DNA of 64,000 nt from Roseomonas nitratireducens (GTDB lineage Bacteria > Pseudomonadota > Alphaproteobacteria > Acetobacterales > Acetobacteraceae), in the NCBI RefSeq assembly GCF_017813355.1, contig NZ_JAGIYZ010000009.1, positions 1 to 64,000 of the forward strand, in the 5' to 3' direction. Positions 1 through 7,708 of this stretch are shown piece after piece. A program made the position numbers and the translations under genes. The first letter of the stretch is position 1. The number at the start of each line of letters is the position of its first letter. The notes below the pieces were generated by a model, which saw only the letters and a list, made by a program, of their open reading frames with translations, ran no database searches and had not been told where the DNA came from.

Positions 1-70
1 AAAAGCCAATCCAAGCCACCCACTCAAGGATCGCTAAGATCATACTCAAAACACTTCCAAAACCGATACA

Positions 71-84
71 ATTGTCAAAGAACA
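71..84 (-). promoter_or_regulatory. boxA-like antitermination element of an rRNA operon leader
   Basis: Read on the minus strand this is TGTTCTTTGACAAT, a close match to the boxA element (TGCTCTTTGACA type) that loads the Nus antitermination complex on ribosomal RNA leaders and spacers. It lies in a distinctly AT-rich stretch at the window edge, unlike the GC-rich genes around it. No 16S or 23S sequence is present, so the rRNA genes would lie to the left, transcribed away from this window. Because a protein gene ends at 222, a leader position fits better than a 16S-23S spacer. Inference from motif and context only. Confidence 0.5.
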
Positions 85-162
85 ATACCAAACCAGCCCG
101 AGCAACCTCAGGTGAGGCTACAGATGCCAGTTTGGCAAAACACCGCTTGTGGCGGGGCAAGG

Positions 163-191
163 AACTTAGTGGAACCGTCCACCCGGGTCAA
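163..191 (-). promoter_or_regulatory. candidate promoter for the flanking rRNA operon
   Basis: On the minus strand TTGACC (186-191) is followed after exactly 17 bases by TAAGTT (163-168), giving a plausible sigma-70 promoter about 80 bases upstream of the boxA-like element. The -35 box sits in the loop of an inverted repeat (CCGTCCAC at 175-182 with GTGGACGG at 210-217) directly after the stop of the epimerase gene, so a weak transcript end could overlap it. The -10 matches only the three most conserved consensus positions. Confidence 0.35.
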
Positions 192-221
192 GCCCCCGCC
201 ATCAGCGGCGTGGACGGGCTT

Positions 222-1213
222 CTATGCGCCTTCGACACCCCGGTCAACCCCCCTTCGCCAGGAGAGATACCATTCCGCAAAACGCGGCACGCCCTGTTCG
301 ATCGGCGTCCGCGGCGCAAAGCCGCACAGCGCAGCAATCGCCGAGATATCCGCGAAGGTTTCCTCCACATCCGTCGCCGGGCGCGGCGCGTCCAGAATCG
401 TTGCCTTGCGCCCCAGCGCGTCCTCCAGCACCGCCACGAAGCGCCGGACTTCCTCGCTGCGATGGTTCCCGATGTTGAAGATCCGCGGCACGCGCGCGGG
501 CGCCGGCCGATCTAGACAGCCAAGGACCCCGGCGACGATGTCCTCCACGAAGGTGAAGTCCCGCTTGAGCCGCCCACCCTCGTAGAGCGTGATCGGCCGG
601 CCCGCGAGGATCGCCTCCGCGAACATCCATGGCGCCATGTCCGGCCGTCCCCAGGGCCCATAGACCGTGAAGAAGCGCAGGCCGGTCTGCGGCAGGCCGA
701 ACAGGTGCGCGTGCGATTCGCTCATCAGCTCCGCCGCGCGCTTCGTCGCCGCGTAGAGCGACACCGGATGGTCCACCCGGTCGGCCTCAGCGAAGGGCAA
801 TTGGCGATTCGCGCCATAGACCGACGACGACGACGCGTAGACGAGGTGCTCGAGCCGCTGCATCCGGCGCGCCATCTCCAGCACGACGAGATGCCCCATC
901 ACATTCGCTTCGACATAGGCGAAGGGATCGACCAGCGAATGGCGCACGCCAGGCTGCGCAGCCAGGTGCACGATGCGCGTCACCTCGGGATAACGCTCGG
1001 CCAAGGGCAGCATCGCCGCACGATCGGCCACATCGATCGGCAGGAAAGTGAGGCCGCCTCGCGATTCAAGCCGCGCCAGGCGTGCACCCTTCAGCGCGGG
1101 GCATAGTAGGGGTTCGGGTTGTCGAGGCCGATCACGCGGTTCCCGCGCGCAAGCAGCGCCTCGGCGACATGCATGCCGATGAAGCCGGCCGCGCCGGTCA
1201 CCAGCACCGTCAT
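222..1213 (-). pseudogene. NAD-dependent sugar epimerase, broken by a one-base frameshift
   Basis: A nucleotide-sugar epimerase of the extended short-chain dehydrogenase class, resembling UDP-glucuronate 4-epimerases. The ATG at 1213 overlaps the gmhA stop as ATGA. The first 38 or so codons give the Rossmann motif TGAAGFIG and then run into TGA near 1094-1096. The remaining protein continues in the next frame from the same point: it would read PYYAPR-LKGAR if one C were added in the GCGCGGGG stretch around 1095-1100. The body keeps the SSSSVYG strand and the catalytic YAATK. Everything else is intact to the stop at 222, so this may be a recent mutation or a base-calling error in a GC run. Together with gmhA it points to surface polysaccharide sugar metabolism. 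Confidence 0.75.
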
Positions 1214-1794
1214 GACCGCACCAGCCGATCCTCGAGCAACTCCATCACGGCATGGCCCAAGGCGATGTGCGCTTCCTGGATGCGCGCCGTCACCGAGCTC
1301 GGCACGACAAGCGCGTGGTCGCAGAGCGCGCGTGCCGGCCCGCCATCTCCTCCGAGCAGCCCGACGGTCGCGATGCCCATGCCGCGCGCAGTTTCAAGCG
1401 CACGCAACACATTCGGTGACTTGCCACTCGTCGTGATCCCGAACAGCACGTCGCCGGCGCGCCCCAGACCCGAGAGCGGCCGCGCGAACACCTCCTCGAA
1501 CCCATAGTCGTTCCCGCCCGCCGTCAGCGCCGTCGGGTCCAGCGTCAGCGCGATCGCGGGCCAGGAGGGGCGCTCGACACTGGAGCGCAGCCGCACCAGC
1601 AACTCCGTCGCTAGATGCTGCGCATCCGCGGCGCTGCCGCCATTGCCGCAAAAGAACAGGCGGCCGCCAGCCCGGATCGCCGTCTCGCAGGCATCGACGA
1701 CGGCGATCAGCGTCCCCGCCGCTTCGCTTGCGAGGCGGCGCCTGAGCGCGGCGCCCTCCTCCATCATCGCCGCGAAACGCGCGGCCTCCTCCAT
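1210..1794 (-). CDS. gmhA: Phosphoheptose isomerase (SIS domain)
   Basis: Cytosolic sedoheptulose-7-phosphate isomerase, the first step to the ADP-heptose used in lipopolysaccharide core or other heptosylated glycans. The 194-residue protein is one SIS domain, normal for GmhA. It has the substrate loop [13 protein letters not shown] (about residues 48-60), the [11 protein letters not shown] region, [10 protein letters not shown], and a C-terminal QEAHIALGH helix carrying the usual active-site Gln and His. Its stop overlaps the start of the downstream epimerase by ATGA, so the two are translationally coupled. The 247 bases upstream, to the LysR gene, hold no convincing gene. Confidence 0.9.
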   Translation of the reverse strand: MEEAARFAAMMEEGAALRRRLASEAAGTLIAVVDACETAIRAGGRLFFCGNGGSAADAQHLATELLVRLRSSVERPSWPAIALTLDPTALTAGGNDYGFEEVFARPLSGLGRAGDVLFGITTSGKSPNVLRALETARGMGIATVGLLGGDGGPARALCDHALVVPSSVTARIQEAHIALGHAVMELLEDRLVRS

Positions 1795-2041
1795 CTCAGG
1801 AGCCCGCCGTCATGCGGGCGACGCGCATCACCCAGCCGAATCGCCTTGTCTCCACGACGGAAGCCCCGCCGCCGCGCCTGCGCGCCAAAGCTTCAGGCGC
1901 AGAGGGAAAGACCGGTTCCTTCGCGGAAGTCCCGCCAGCCATGAACGCGGTAGGCGTGGAACGATTCATGGCTCCCCCTTCTCCGGCATGCCGATACCGG
2001 CCGCGCGGCATGCGCGGACATGACATGCCGGCCGTGGCGGC

Positions 2042-2926
2042 TCAAGCCTGGGTCACCGCCGCCTCGGCAAAGCCGGCGCGGATCGCCTCTGCCAGGGTTT
2101 CAACCACGGGACCGCCCGCACGTCCGGTGAAGAGCGCGATGGAGAAATCCGGCAGCGGCGGCATGCCATCCTCCGCACCGAGGAAGCGCAGCCCGGGCGG
2201 AAGGGGGCCGGGCAGGCCGACCGTGACCGCAAGACCGGCCAGCGCGGGCGCGAGCGTCCCCGCCTGGGATGTGCTCCGGTAAGCGACGCGCCACGGGCGG
2301 CGGGCCTCATCCAGTGCCTGCACCGCGGCGTGGTGCCAGACGCAGCGCGGCTGCGCGGTGGCAAGCGGGATCGGTGCCCGGCGATGCGCCGCATGGGCAC
2401 TGGACCCGATCCAACGCAGGCCTGCACGCCAGAGCGGCTGGCCGACCATCCCCGACTTCTCGTTGCCCGCCGAGAGCAGCGTCAGGTCGATCTCATCCCG
2501 CTCCAACCGTTCGACGAGTTCGTTTGATGGCGCGCAGGTCACCTCGACCTCGACCGCCGGATGGACTTCGGCGAAGCGGGCGAGAATCCCCGGCAGCCAG
2601 CGCAGCGCGTAGTCATCGGGCGTGCCGAGCCGGACATTGCCGGCGACCGCCGGCGTGCGGAAGGTCGCCACGATCTCGTCATGCATGGCGAGCAGCCGGC
2701 GCGCCCGCTCCAGAAGCCACGCGCCGTGCGGCGTCGTCTCCACCCCGCGCGGCCCGCGCAGCAGCAGCGGCTGGCCAAGCGCCTCCTCGAGCCGCCGGAT
2801 CTGCATGGAAACCGCGGACTGGGTTCGCCCGACGGCATTGGCCGCACGGGTGAAGGATCCGCCTTCGGCGATCAGGACGAAGGAGCGAAGCAGGTCGGGG
2901 TCGAGGCCCGGGGGAATGGCCAGCAT
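2042..2926 (-). CDS. LysR-family transcriptional regulator
   Basis: A 294-residue LysR-type regulator. The N-terminal winged helix-turn-helix (residues about 8-66) carries the typical GSFTRAANAVGRTQSAVSMQ helix. The rest is the periplasmic-binding-like effector domain. It is transcribed divergently from a DUF1127 gene with a 121-base intergenic region holding a palindrome at 2961-2975, the usual layout for a LysR protein controlling itself and its neighbour. The effector cannot be read from the sequence. Confidence 0.88.
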   Translation of the reverse strand: MLAIPPGLDPDLLRSFVLIAEGGSFTRAANAVGRTQSAVSMQIRRLEEALGQPLLLRGPRGVETTPHGAWLLERARRLLAMHDEIVATFRTPAVAGNVRLGTPDDYALRWLPGILARFAEVHPAVEVEVTCAPSNELVERLERDEIDLTLLSAGNEKSGMVGQPLWRAGLRWIGSSAHAAHRRAPIPLATAQPRCVWHHAAVQALDEARRPWRVAYRSTSQAGTLAPALAGLAVTVGLPGPLPPGLRFLGAEDGMPPLPDFSIALFTGRAGGPVVETLAEAIRAGFAEAAVTQA

Positions 2927-2960
2927 GGGTGTGCCCTCCGGCCTGAGAGATCAAGGATGC

Positions 2961-2975
2961 TGATGATAATCGTCA
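2961..2975. promoter_or_regulatory. Palindromic operator candidate between lysR and DUF1127 gene
   Basis: TGATGATAATCGTCA is an inverted repeat of 7-1-7 bases with one mismatch. It lies 35-49 bases before the LysR start codon and about 75 before the DUF1127 start. The position suits a LysR operator. The core GATAATC also resembles a Fur box (13 of 19 matches to the Escherichia coli consensus when extended to 2959-2977), so an iron regulator is the main alternative. Confidence 0.35.
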
Positions 2976-3047
2976 AGAGATTTCGTTTTTCTGATGCTGC
3001 GCCCGCTGCCATGGTCCTGGCTCAGGCGCCACAAGGAGGACCGCCCC

Positions 3048-3269
3048 ATGACCAGCCGCAGCCTTTCCACCACCCGGACCATCCGGAATGCCGCGGTGCG
3101 CGGCACGACCTGGCTCGATTGGCTGCGCCGTGTCCTCCACGCCGTCGAAAGCCGTCGCCATCTCGCCGAGATGGATGACCGCATGCTGTCGGACATCGGC
3201 ATCAGCCGGACCGATGCGATGCGGGAAGCCACCCGCGCCCCTTGGGACCTGACGCCGCCGCGGCGCTGA
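3048..3269 (+). CDS. Small DUF1127 (YjiS-like) protein
   Basis: A 73-residue basic protein. The C-terminal half carries the DUF1127 pattern: an RRHLAEMDDRMLSDIGIS stretch followed by RTDA and a short tail. DUF1127 proteins are small and Arg-rich; some in alphaproteobacteria affect RNA turnover or phosphate and carbon metabolism, but the role here is unknown. The start at 3048 is chosen over an upstream in-frame codon because an AAGGAGG ribosome-binding site lies 8 bases before it. A strong terminator follows. The divergent LysR gene is the likely regulator. Confidence 0.85.
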   Translation: MTSRSLSTTRTIRNAAVRGTTWLDWLRRVLHAVESRRHLAEMDDRMLSDIGISRTDAMREATRAPWDLTPPRR

Positions 3270-3288
3270 AGGCCCGCCCCTTCGCAGA

Positions 3289-3322
3289 AAGGCCGGCACC
3301 CGAAAGGTGCCGGCCTTTTTTC
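3289..3322 (+). terminator. Intrinsic terminator after the DUF1127 gene
   Basis: An 11-bp perfect stem (AGGCCGGCACC at 3290-3300 with GGTGCCGGCCT at 3306-3316) and a CGAAA loop are followed by a run of six T. It ends the plus-strand DUF1127 transcript. The serine acetyltransferase gene ends convergently at 3335, so the same hairpin may also act on the minus strand, although only three T follow there. Confidence 0.9.
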
Positions 3323-3334
3323 ATATGCGCCGGG

Positions 3335-3988
3335 TCAGCGCGTTGTCTCGGGCTGCCGCTCCAACTCGGCCACGCGCGCGCGCAGCGCAGCCAGTTCCGC
3401 GCGCATCGCGGCCAGTTGCTCGCCCACGGGGTCATCTTCCGGATGGGTCAGGCCATAGCCGACCGTCGGATCGGCACAGATGGACCCGGCCGGCGGCCGC
3501 GCCGGGATGCCGACCACGGTGCAATGCGGCGGCACCTCCTTCGTCACCACGGCATTCGCGCCGATCCGCGCCCCCTCCCCGACCACGATCGGGCCGAGCA
3601 CCTGCGCCCCCGCGCCGATCGCGACGCCGTTGCCGATGGTCGGGTGCCGCTTGCCGGGCTGGCCCGACAGGCCGCCGAGCGTGACGCCGTGATAGATCAG
3701 CACGTCGTCGCCGATCTCCGCCGTCTCGCCGATGACCACGCCCATGCCGTGATCGATGAAGAGTCGCCGGCCGATCCGGGCGCCGGGATGGATCTCGATG
3801 CCGGTCAGGAAGCGCCCGATGTGGGAGACGAAGCGCGCGAGGCCCTTCATCCCCGCACGCCACAAGGCGTGCGCAAGGCGATGCCACAGCACCGCATGAA
3901 GCCCAGCATAGCAGAGGATCGCCTCCGGCCAGGATGGCCGGGCCGGGTCGCGGCTGCGGATGGCGCGAGCGAGTTCGATCGCTTCCAT
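3335..3988 (-). CDS. epsC: Serine O-acetyltransferase (EpsC/CysE type)
   Basis: Makes O-acetyl-L-serine from serine and acetyl-CoA, the committed step of cysteine synthesis. The 217-residue protein has an N-terminal helical part (about 1-60) and then a left-handed beta-helix of hexapeptide repeats. It contains [18 protein letters not shown] and YHGVTLGG, with the active-site Asp-His of the SAT family. It is the shorter EpsC type. Instead of the usual tail ending in Ile that docks into CysK, it ends in a heptad-like helix ([19 protein letters not shown]) and ETTR. It lies 17 bases after cysK, clearly in one operon, which supports the function. Confidence 0.9.
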   Translation of the reverse strand: MEAIELARAIRSRDPARPSWPEAILCYAGLHAVLWHRLAHALWRAGMKGLARFVSHIGRFLTGIEIHPGARIGRRLFIDHGMGVVIGETAEIGDDVLIYHGVTLGGLSGQPGKRHPTIGNGVAIGAGAQVLGPIVVGEGARIGANAVVTKEVPPHCTVVGIPARPPAGSICADPTVGYGLTHPEDDPVGEQLAAMRAELAALRARVAELERQPETTR

Positions 3989-4005
3989 GGGAGGAGCCTC
4001 GCGGG

Positions 4006-5028
4006 TCAGGCCAGCCAGGGCGGCACGGGCAGGCCCTTGCCGCGCAGGAATTCCGGGTTGAACAGCTTCGACTGGTAGCGCGCGCCGCCGTCGCAGAGAA
4101 TTGTCGCCACCCGGTGCCCGGGCCCGAGCGCCTTCGCCACCTTGATGGCGGCGGCGACATTGATGCCGGCGGACCCGCCGAGCGAGATCCCCTCATGGAT
4201 CTGCAGGTCGAAGACCTGCTCGAGCGCCTCCTCGTCCGTCACCTGCACGGCATCGTCGATCAGCGCGCGGTCGGGCTCGAGATTGCCGGGCACGCGTGCG
4301 GCCTGTCCGATGCCCTCGGTGATGGAATTGCCCTCGGCCTTCAGGGTGCCGGTCTTCACCCAGGAATAAAGCGCGCTGCCCATCGGGTCGGCGAGCACGA
4401 TGCGCACACCCTGCTTGCGCGCCTTGAGCGCCCGCGCGACGCCGGCAAGGGTGCCGCCGGTGCCGCAGGCGCAGGTGAAGGCATCGACATGCCCATCGGT
4501 CTGCGTCCAGATCTCCGGGCCCGTCGTCGCCTCATGCGCGGCGCGGTTCGCGATGTTGTCGAACTGGTTGGCGTGGACGGCGCCCATCTCCTCGGCCAAC
4601 CGCCGGCTGACATGGACGTAGTTGCCCGGGTCGGAGAAGGGCTTCGCCGGCACCAGGCGCAGATCGGCGCCGATCATGCGCAGGAAGTCGATCTTCTCGC
4701 GGCTCTGCGTCTCCGGCACCACGATCACGCTGCGATAGCCGCGGGCATTGGCGACGAGGGTGATGCCGATGCCGGTGTTGCCCGCGGTGCCTTCCACGAT
4801 CGTGCCCGGCTTGCCGGGCGTCAGCAGGCCGCGCCGCTCGGCGTCGAGGATGATGCCGAGCCCCGCCCGGTCCTTCACCGATCCGCCCGGGTTCATGAAC
4901 TCGGCCTTGCCGAGGATCTCGCAGCCCGTGGCCTCGCTCGCGCGGCGGAGTCGGATCAGCGGCGTATTGCCGACCGCCCCCTCGAAGCCGTCGACGATGC
5001 CGCTGGCGGGGGGCGGGACTGCGTCCAT
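4006..5028 (-). CDS. cysK: Cysteine synthase A (O-acetylserine sulfhydrylase)
   Basis: PLP enzyme that replaces the acetyl group of O-acetylserine with sulfide to give cysteine. The 340-residue protein has the [11 protein letters not shown] motif with the PLP-binding lysine at about residue 52, the [10 protein letters not shown] substrate loop, and the CGTGGTLAG phosphate-binding loop. The ATG at 5028 is preceded by AAGGA at a usable distance; the frame stays open far upstream but without homology to the family. It is followed directly by serine acetyltransferase, so the operon holds both halves of the two-step pathway. It diverges from the imuA operon across 209 bases. Confidence 0.93.
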   Translation of the reverse strand: MDAVPPPASGIVDGFEGAVGNTPLIRLRRASEATGCEILGKAEFMNPGGSVKDRAGLGIILDAERRGLLTPGKPGTIVEGTAGNTGIGITLVANARGYRSVIVVPETQSREKIDFLRMIGADLRLVPAKPFSDPGNYVHVSRRLAEEMGAVHANQFDNIANRAAHEATTGPEIWTQTDGHVDAFTCACGTGGTLAGVARALKARKQGVRIVLADPMGSALYSWVKTGTLKAEGNSITEGIGQAARVPGNLEPDRALIDDAVQVTDEEALEQVFDLQIHEGISLGGSAGINVAAAIKVAKALGPGHRVATILCDGGARYQSKLFNPEFLRGKGLPVPPWLA

Positions 5029-5199
5029 GGTCTGCCGTTCCTTGCGTTCCGGCTGATGATGGTCGGGCGGCGCAGCCGGCGGGACAAGGGGCAGGAAAGC
5101 GTTTCTCCAGAAGGGTTTGCGAACAGAAACCATTGGCCCTGAACGGGGCTGGATGAGCCAAAGCATCCGCGCTCCTTGACCTTGGGGCATCCGGCATAA

Positions 5200-5214
5200 G
5201 AACATAAAGCGAAC
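5200..5214 (+). promoter_or_regulatory. LexA (SOS) box upstream of imuA
   Basis: GAAC-ataaagc-GAAC is an exact GAAC-N7-GAAC direct repeat, the reverse complement of the alphaproteobacterial LexA consensus GTTC-N7-GTTC. It ends 23 bases before the imuA start codon and lies downstream of a TTGACC (5176-5181) that could be the -35, so bound LexA would block the promoter. imuA-imuB-dnaE2 cassettes are classic LexA targets, so motif and context agree. Confidence 0.85.
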
Positions 5215-5237
5215 ATCAGCGGCCCTTCCCCCAGGCC

Positions 5238-5978
5238 ATGACCGAACCCGACCCCGCCCCTCCTCCGCTCGACCGCCCAGCCCTGATCGCGGCCCTGCGC
5301 GCCCGCATCGCGCGCATGGAACGCGCCGGCGCGGCCGGAGCCCTGACCGCGCGAGGGGAGGACGCCATCCCCCTCTGTCCCGCCATCGATGCCGCCCTGC
5401 CCTGGGGCGGCCTGCCCCGCGCCGCCCTGCATGAGATCCTCGCCGCGGAACCCGGCGCCGCCGCCGGCTTCGCGGCCCTGGCCCTGGCCCGGGCCGGCGG
5501 CACGGTGCTCTGGATCGCGCCGGAGCCGGACGCCTGGCCGCCGGGCCTCGCCCGCTTCGGCCTCTCCCCCGCCGCGCTCGTGCTGGTCCGCGCCACCCGG
5601 CCGCAGGACGCACTCTGGGCCATGGAGGAAACCCTGCGCTGCCCTGCCGTGGGCGCTGCCCTGCTGGTGACGGGCGCGCTCGACCTGACGGCCGCTCGAC
5701 GCCTGCAACTCGCCGCCGAGGCGGGAGGCGTGCTCGGCCTGCTGCTCCGCCCGGACGAGGACAACGCCGCCCCGACAGCCGCCCTCACCCGCTGGCGCAT
5801 CGGCGCCGCACCCTCCGACAGCCGGAGCCCCCACGCGCTGGGCGACCCGGCCTGGAGCCTCGATCTTCTGCGCTGCCGCGGCGGTCGTCCCGCGGGCTGG
5901 CGCGCCGCCTGGCACGGGGACAGGCTGGTGACCGAGGACGAGGCCGGCACGGCCGCAGTGCCCCGGAAGCGCGCATGA
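5238..5978 (+). CDS. imuA: ImuA, RecA-like accessory protein of translesion synthesis
   Basis: First gene of the SOS-inducible mutagenesis cassette. The 246-residue protein resembles the RecA/SulA fold of ImuA: an N-terminal helix (RPALIAALRARIARME), the GGLPRAALHEI segment that takes the place of a Walker-type region, WIAPEPDAWPPGLARFGL, and the conserved MEETLRCPAVGAAL helix. No intact Walker A is visible, as usual for ImuA. It acts with ImuB and DnaE2 in error-prone bypass. Its stop overlaps the imuB ATG as ATGA. A LexA box lies directly upstream. Confidence 0.88.
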   Translation: MTEPDPAPPPLDRPALIAALRARIARMERAGAAGALTARGEDAIPLCPAIDAALPWGGLPRAALHEILAAEPGAAAGFAALALARAGGTVLWIAPEPDAWPPGLARFGLSPAALVLVRATRPQDALWAMEETLRCPAVGAALLVTGALDLTAARRLQLAAEAGGVLGLLLRPDEDNAAPTAALTRWRIGAAPSDSRSPHALGDPAWSLDLLRCRGGRPAGWRAAWHGDRLVTEDEAGTAAVPRKRA

Positions 5979-7708
5979 GGCGGCGCTGCTGCGGGCCGCC
6001 GCGGGTGGGGCACCCGGGGGGCCAGCCCCCCGGTCCCCCCGCCGGGAGGCAAAAGCCTCCCGGACCCTCGATTCCATCGAGTTGGGGAAAAGAAGGGGCA
6101 CGAGACGCCCGCGATCGGGACGGGAGCATCGCGCCTCTCACTCTTCTTGACCCAAACGCCGCGTGGTCCGGGGAGGCCGCCGCCTCCCCGGCGGGGGTCC
6201 AGGGGGCAGCGCCCCCTGGAACGCTCCACGCGTCGCGCCGCATCCTCGCCCTTCTCCTGCCGCGCCTGCCGGTCGAACGGCTGCGCCGATCCGGGCCGGT
6301 CGCCATCTGGGGACAGCGTGGATCGCGGCGGGAGGTGCTCTCGATCTCGGCCGAGGCCGAGGCCGCCGGGCTGCACCCGGGCCAGGCGCTTGCCGATGCG
6401 CAGGCGATCCTGCCCGGCGTGGATTTGGTGCCGGAGGATCCTGCCGGCGATGCGCGGGCGCTGGAGCGACTCGCGCTCTGGGCGATGCGTTTCACGCCGC
6501 TGGTGGGGGTGGCGGGTGAGGACGGGCTGCTGCTCGACATCACCGGCGTCGAGCACCTGTTCGGCGGGGAAGCCGCGCTGTTCGAGGAAGTGCTCGGCCG
6601 GCTGCGCGGGCGCGGACTGACGGCGCGCGGAGCGGTGGCGGGACGGGCGGGCACGGCGCTGGCGCTGGTGCGCGCCGGGGCTGGCGGCATGATACCCCCG
6701 GGGCAAGAGGCAGCTGCGGTCGCGCCGTTGTCGCTCGCGGCCCTGCGGCTGGCGCCGGCACTAGTCGCCGCGCTGCACGGGCTGGGCCTGCGGGATGTCG
6801 GCAGCCTGGCGGAGCAACCTCGGGCAGGGCTGGTGCGACGCTTCGGGTCAGGCCTGGCGCGGGCGCTGGACGAGGCGCTCGGTGTGGCGGAGCGCCCCAT
6901 CTCCCCCATCCGGCCGCCGCCGGAGATGGCAGTGGCGCGGGACTTCGCCGATCCGGTGGTGACGCGGGAAGGGATCGAGGCGGCGCTCGACGGCCTGCTG
7001 GCCGATCTCTGCCACGCCCTGGCGCAGGCCGGCCGCGGCGCTCGGCGGTTGATGTTGCGGGCGGAGCGGGTGGACGGGGAGGTGCAAGAGATCGCGATCG
7101 GCACCGGCCTGCCCGCCCGCGATCCGGCGCATCTGGCGCGGTTGTTCCACGGGAAACTCGAAATCCTGGCCCCCGATTGCGGCTTCGAGCGACTGGCGCT
7201 CGCCGCCCTGGCGACCGACCCGATGGGCAGCGCGCAGGACTCCCTCACCCAGAGCGGCCGCACGGCGCGACGGGAGGATCTGGCGCAACTGCTCGACCGG
7301 CTGTCGCAGCGCCTGTCGGTCTGGCGCCTGGCGCCGCGCGCGTCCCACTGGCCGGAACGGGCGGTGCAGCGCGTCGGCGCCTTCGAGGCGGTCTCGGTGC
7401 CGGAGGGCTGGGCGGCCCGGCACCGTCCGGTGCGGTTGCTGCACCGCCCACTTTATATAAGTGCCGTGGCGCTGCTGCCGGATGCGCCCCCGTCCCTGCT
7501 CCGGATCGGGCGTCAGGCGCATCGGGTGGTGCGGGCCGAAGGGCCGGAGCGGGTCGAGCCGGAATGGTGGCGCGACCGGACGGGGCGAAAGCTGCGCGAC
7601 TACTACCGGGTGGAACTGGCCTCGGGCGCGCGGCTCTGGGTCTGCCGGGGCGGGTTGGCGGAACCGGGGGAGGAGCCGCGCTGGGTGCTGCACGGGCACC
7701 TGCCGTGA
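5975..7708 (+). CDS. imuB: ImuB, inactive Y-family polymerase adaptor, with unusual N-terminal extension
   Basis: ImuB bridges the beta clamp, ImuA and DnaE2 in induced mutagenesis; it has the Y-family fold without polymerase activity. The family normally starts at the strand seen here at residues 88-98 (RRILALLLPRL). Family sequence follows, including GLHPGQALADAQAI, LLLDITGVEHLFGG and a C-terminal region ending in a WVLHGHLP tail. Residues 1-87 are Gly/Pro/Ala-rich low complexity encoded by an inserted repeat element (6014-6220), with no other ATG in that part. The ATG at 5975 overlaps the imuA stop, and its own stop overlaps the dnaE2 GTG, so coupling is kept on both sides. Confidence 0.85.
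   Translation: MRRRCCGPPRVGHPGGQPPGPPAGRQKPPGPSIPSSWGKEGARDARDRDGSIAPLTLLDPNAAWSGEAAASPAGVQGAAPPGTLHASRRILALLLPRLPVERLRRSGPVAIWGQRGSRREVLSISAEAEAAGLHPGQALADAQAILPGVDLVPEDPAGDARALERLALWAMRFTPLVGVAGEDGLLLDITGVEHLFGGEAALFEEVLGRLRGRGLTARGAVAGRAGTALALVRAGAGGMIPPGQEAAAVAPLSLAALRLAPALVAALHGLGLRDVGSLAEQPRAGLVRRFGSGLARALDEALGVAERPISPIRPPPEMAVARDFADPVVTREGIEAALDGLLADLCHALAQAGRGARRLMLRAERVDGEVQEIAIGTGLPARDPAHLARLFHGKLEILAPDCGFERLALAALATDPMGSAQDSLTQSGRTARREDLAQLLDRLSQRLSVWRLAPRASHWPERAVQRVGAFEAVSVPEGWAARHRPVRLLHRPLYISAVALLPDAPPSLLRIGRQAHRVVRAEGPERVEPEWWRDRTGRKLRDYYRVELASGARLWVCRGGLAEPGEEPRWVLHGHLP
6014..6220. repeat. MITE-like palindromic element inside the 5' end of imuB
   Basis: A 207-bp block whose two ends are about 50-bp imperfect inverted repeats, each end folding into two hairpins. 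Left: CCGGGGGG/CCCCCCGG (6014-6033) and CCGGGAGGC/GCCTCCCGG (6042-6063). Right: CCGGGGAGGC/GCCTCCCCGG (6168-6191) and TCCAGGGGGC/GCCCCCTGGA (6198-6220). A core of about 100 bases without obvious coding features separates them. No target duplication is visible. The length is a multiple of three, so imuB stays in frame. No second copy occurs in this window. A mobile or REP-like origin is inferred from structure alone. Confidence 0.7.

Noticed and set aside
1986..2013. Inverted repeat GCATGCCG/CGGCATGC after the LysR gene
   Set aside because: Eight-base stem with a 12-base loop and no T-run on either strand, so not convincing as a terminator.
1796..2026. Possible 76-residue minus-strand gene before gmhA
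   Set aside because: No ribosome-binding site or family; Arg/Ala/Gly-rich as expected for noncoding GC-rich DNA. A remnant cannot be excluded.
6014..6220. The imuB insert as a CRISPR array or rho-independent terminator pair
   Set aside because: The hairpins are nested inverted ends without spaced direct repeats, and no T-run follows any stem.
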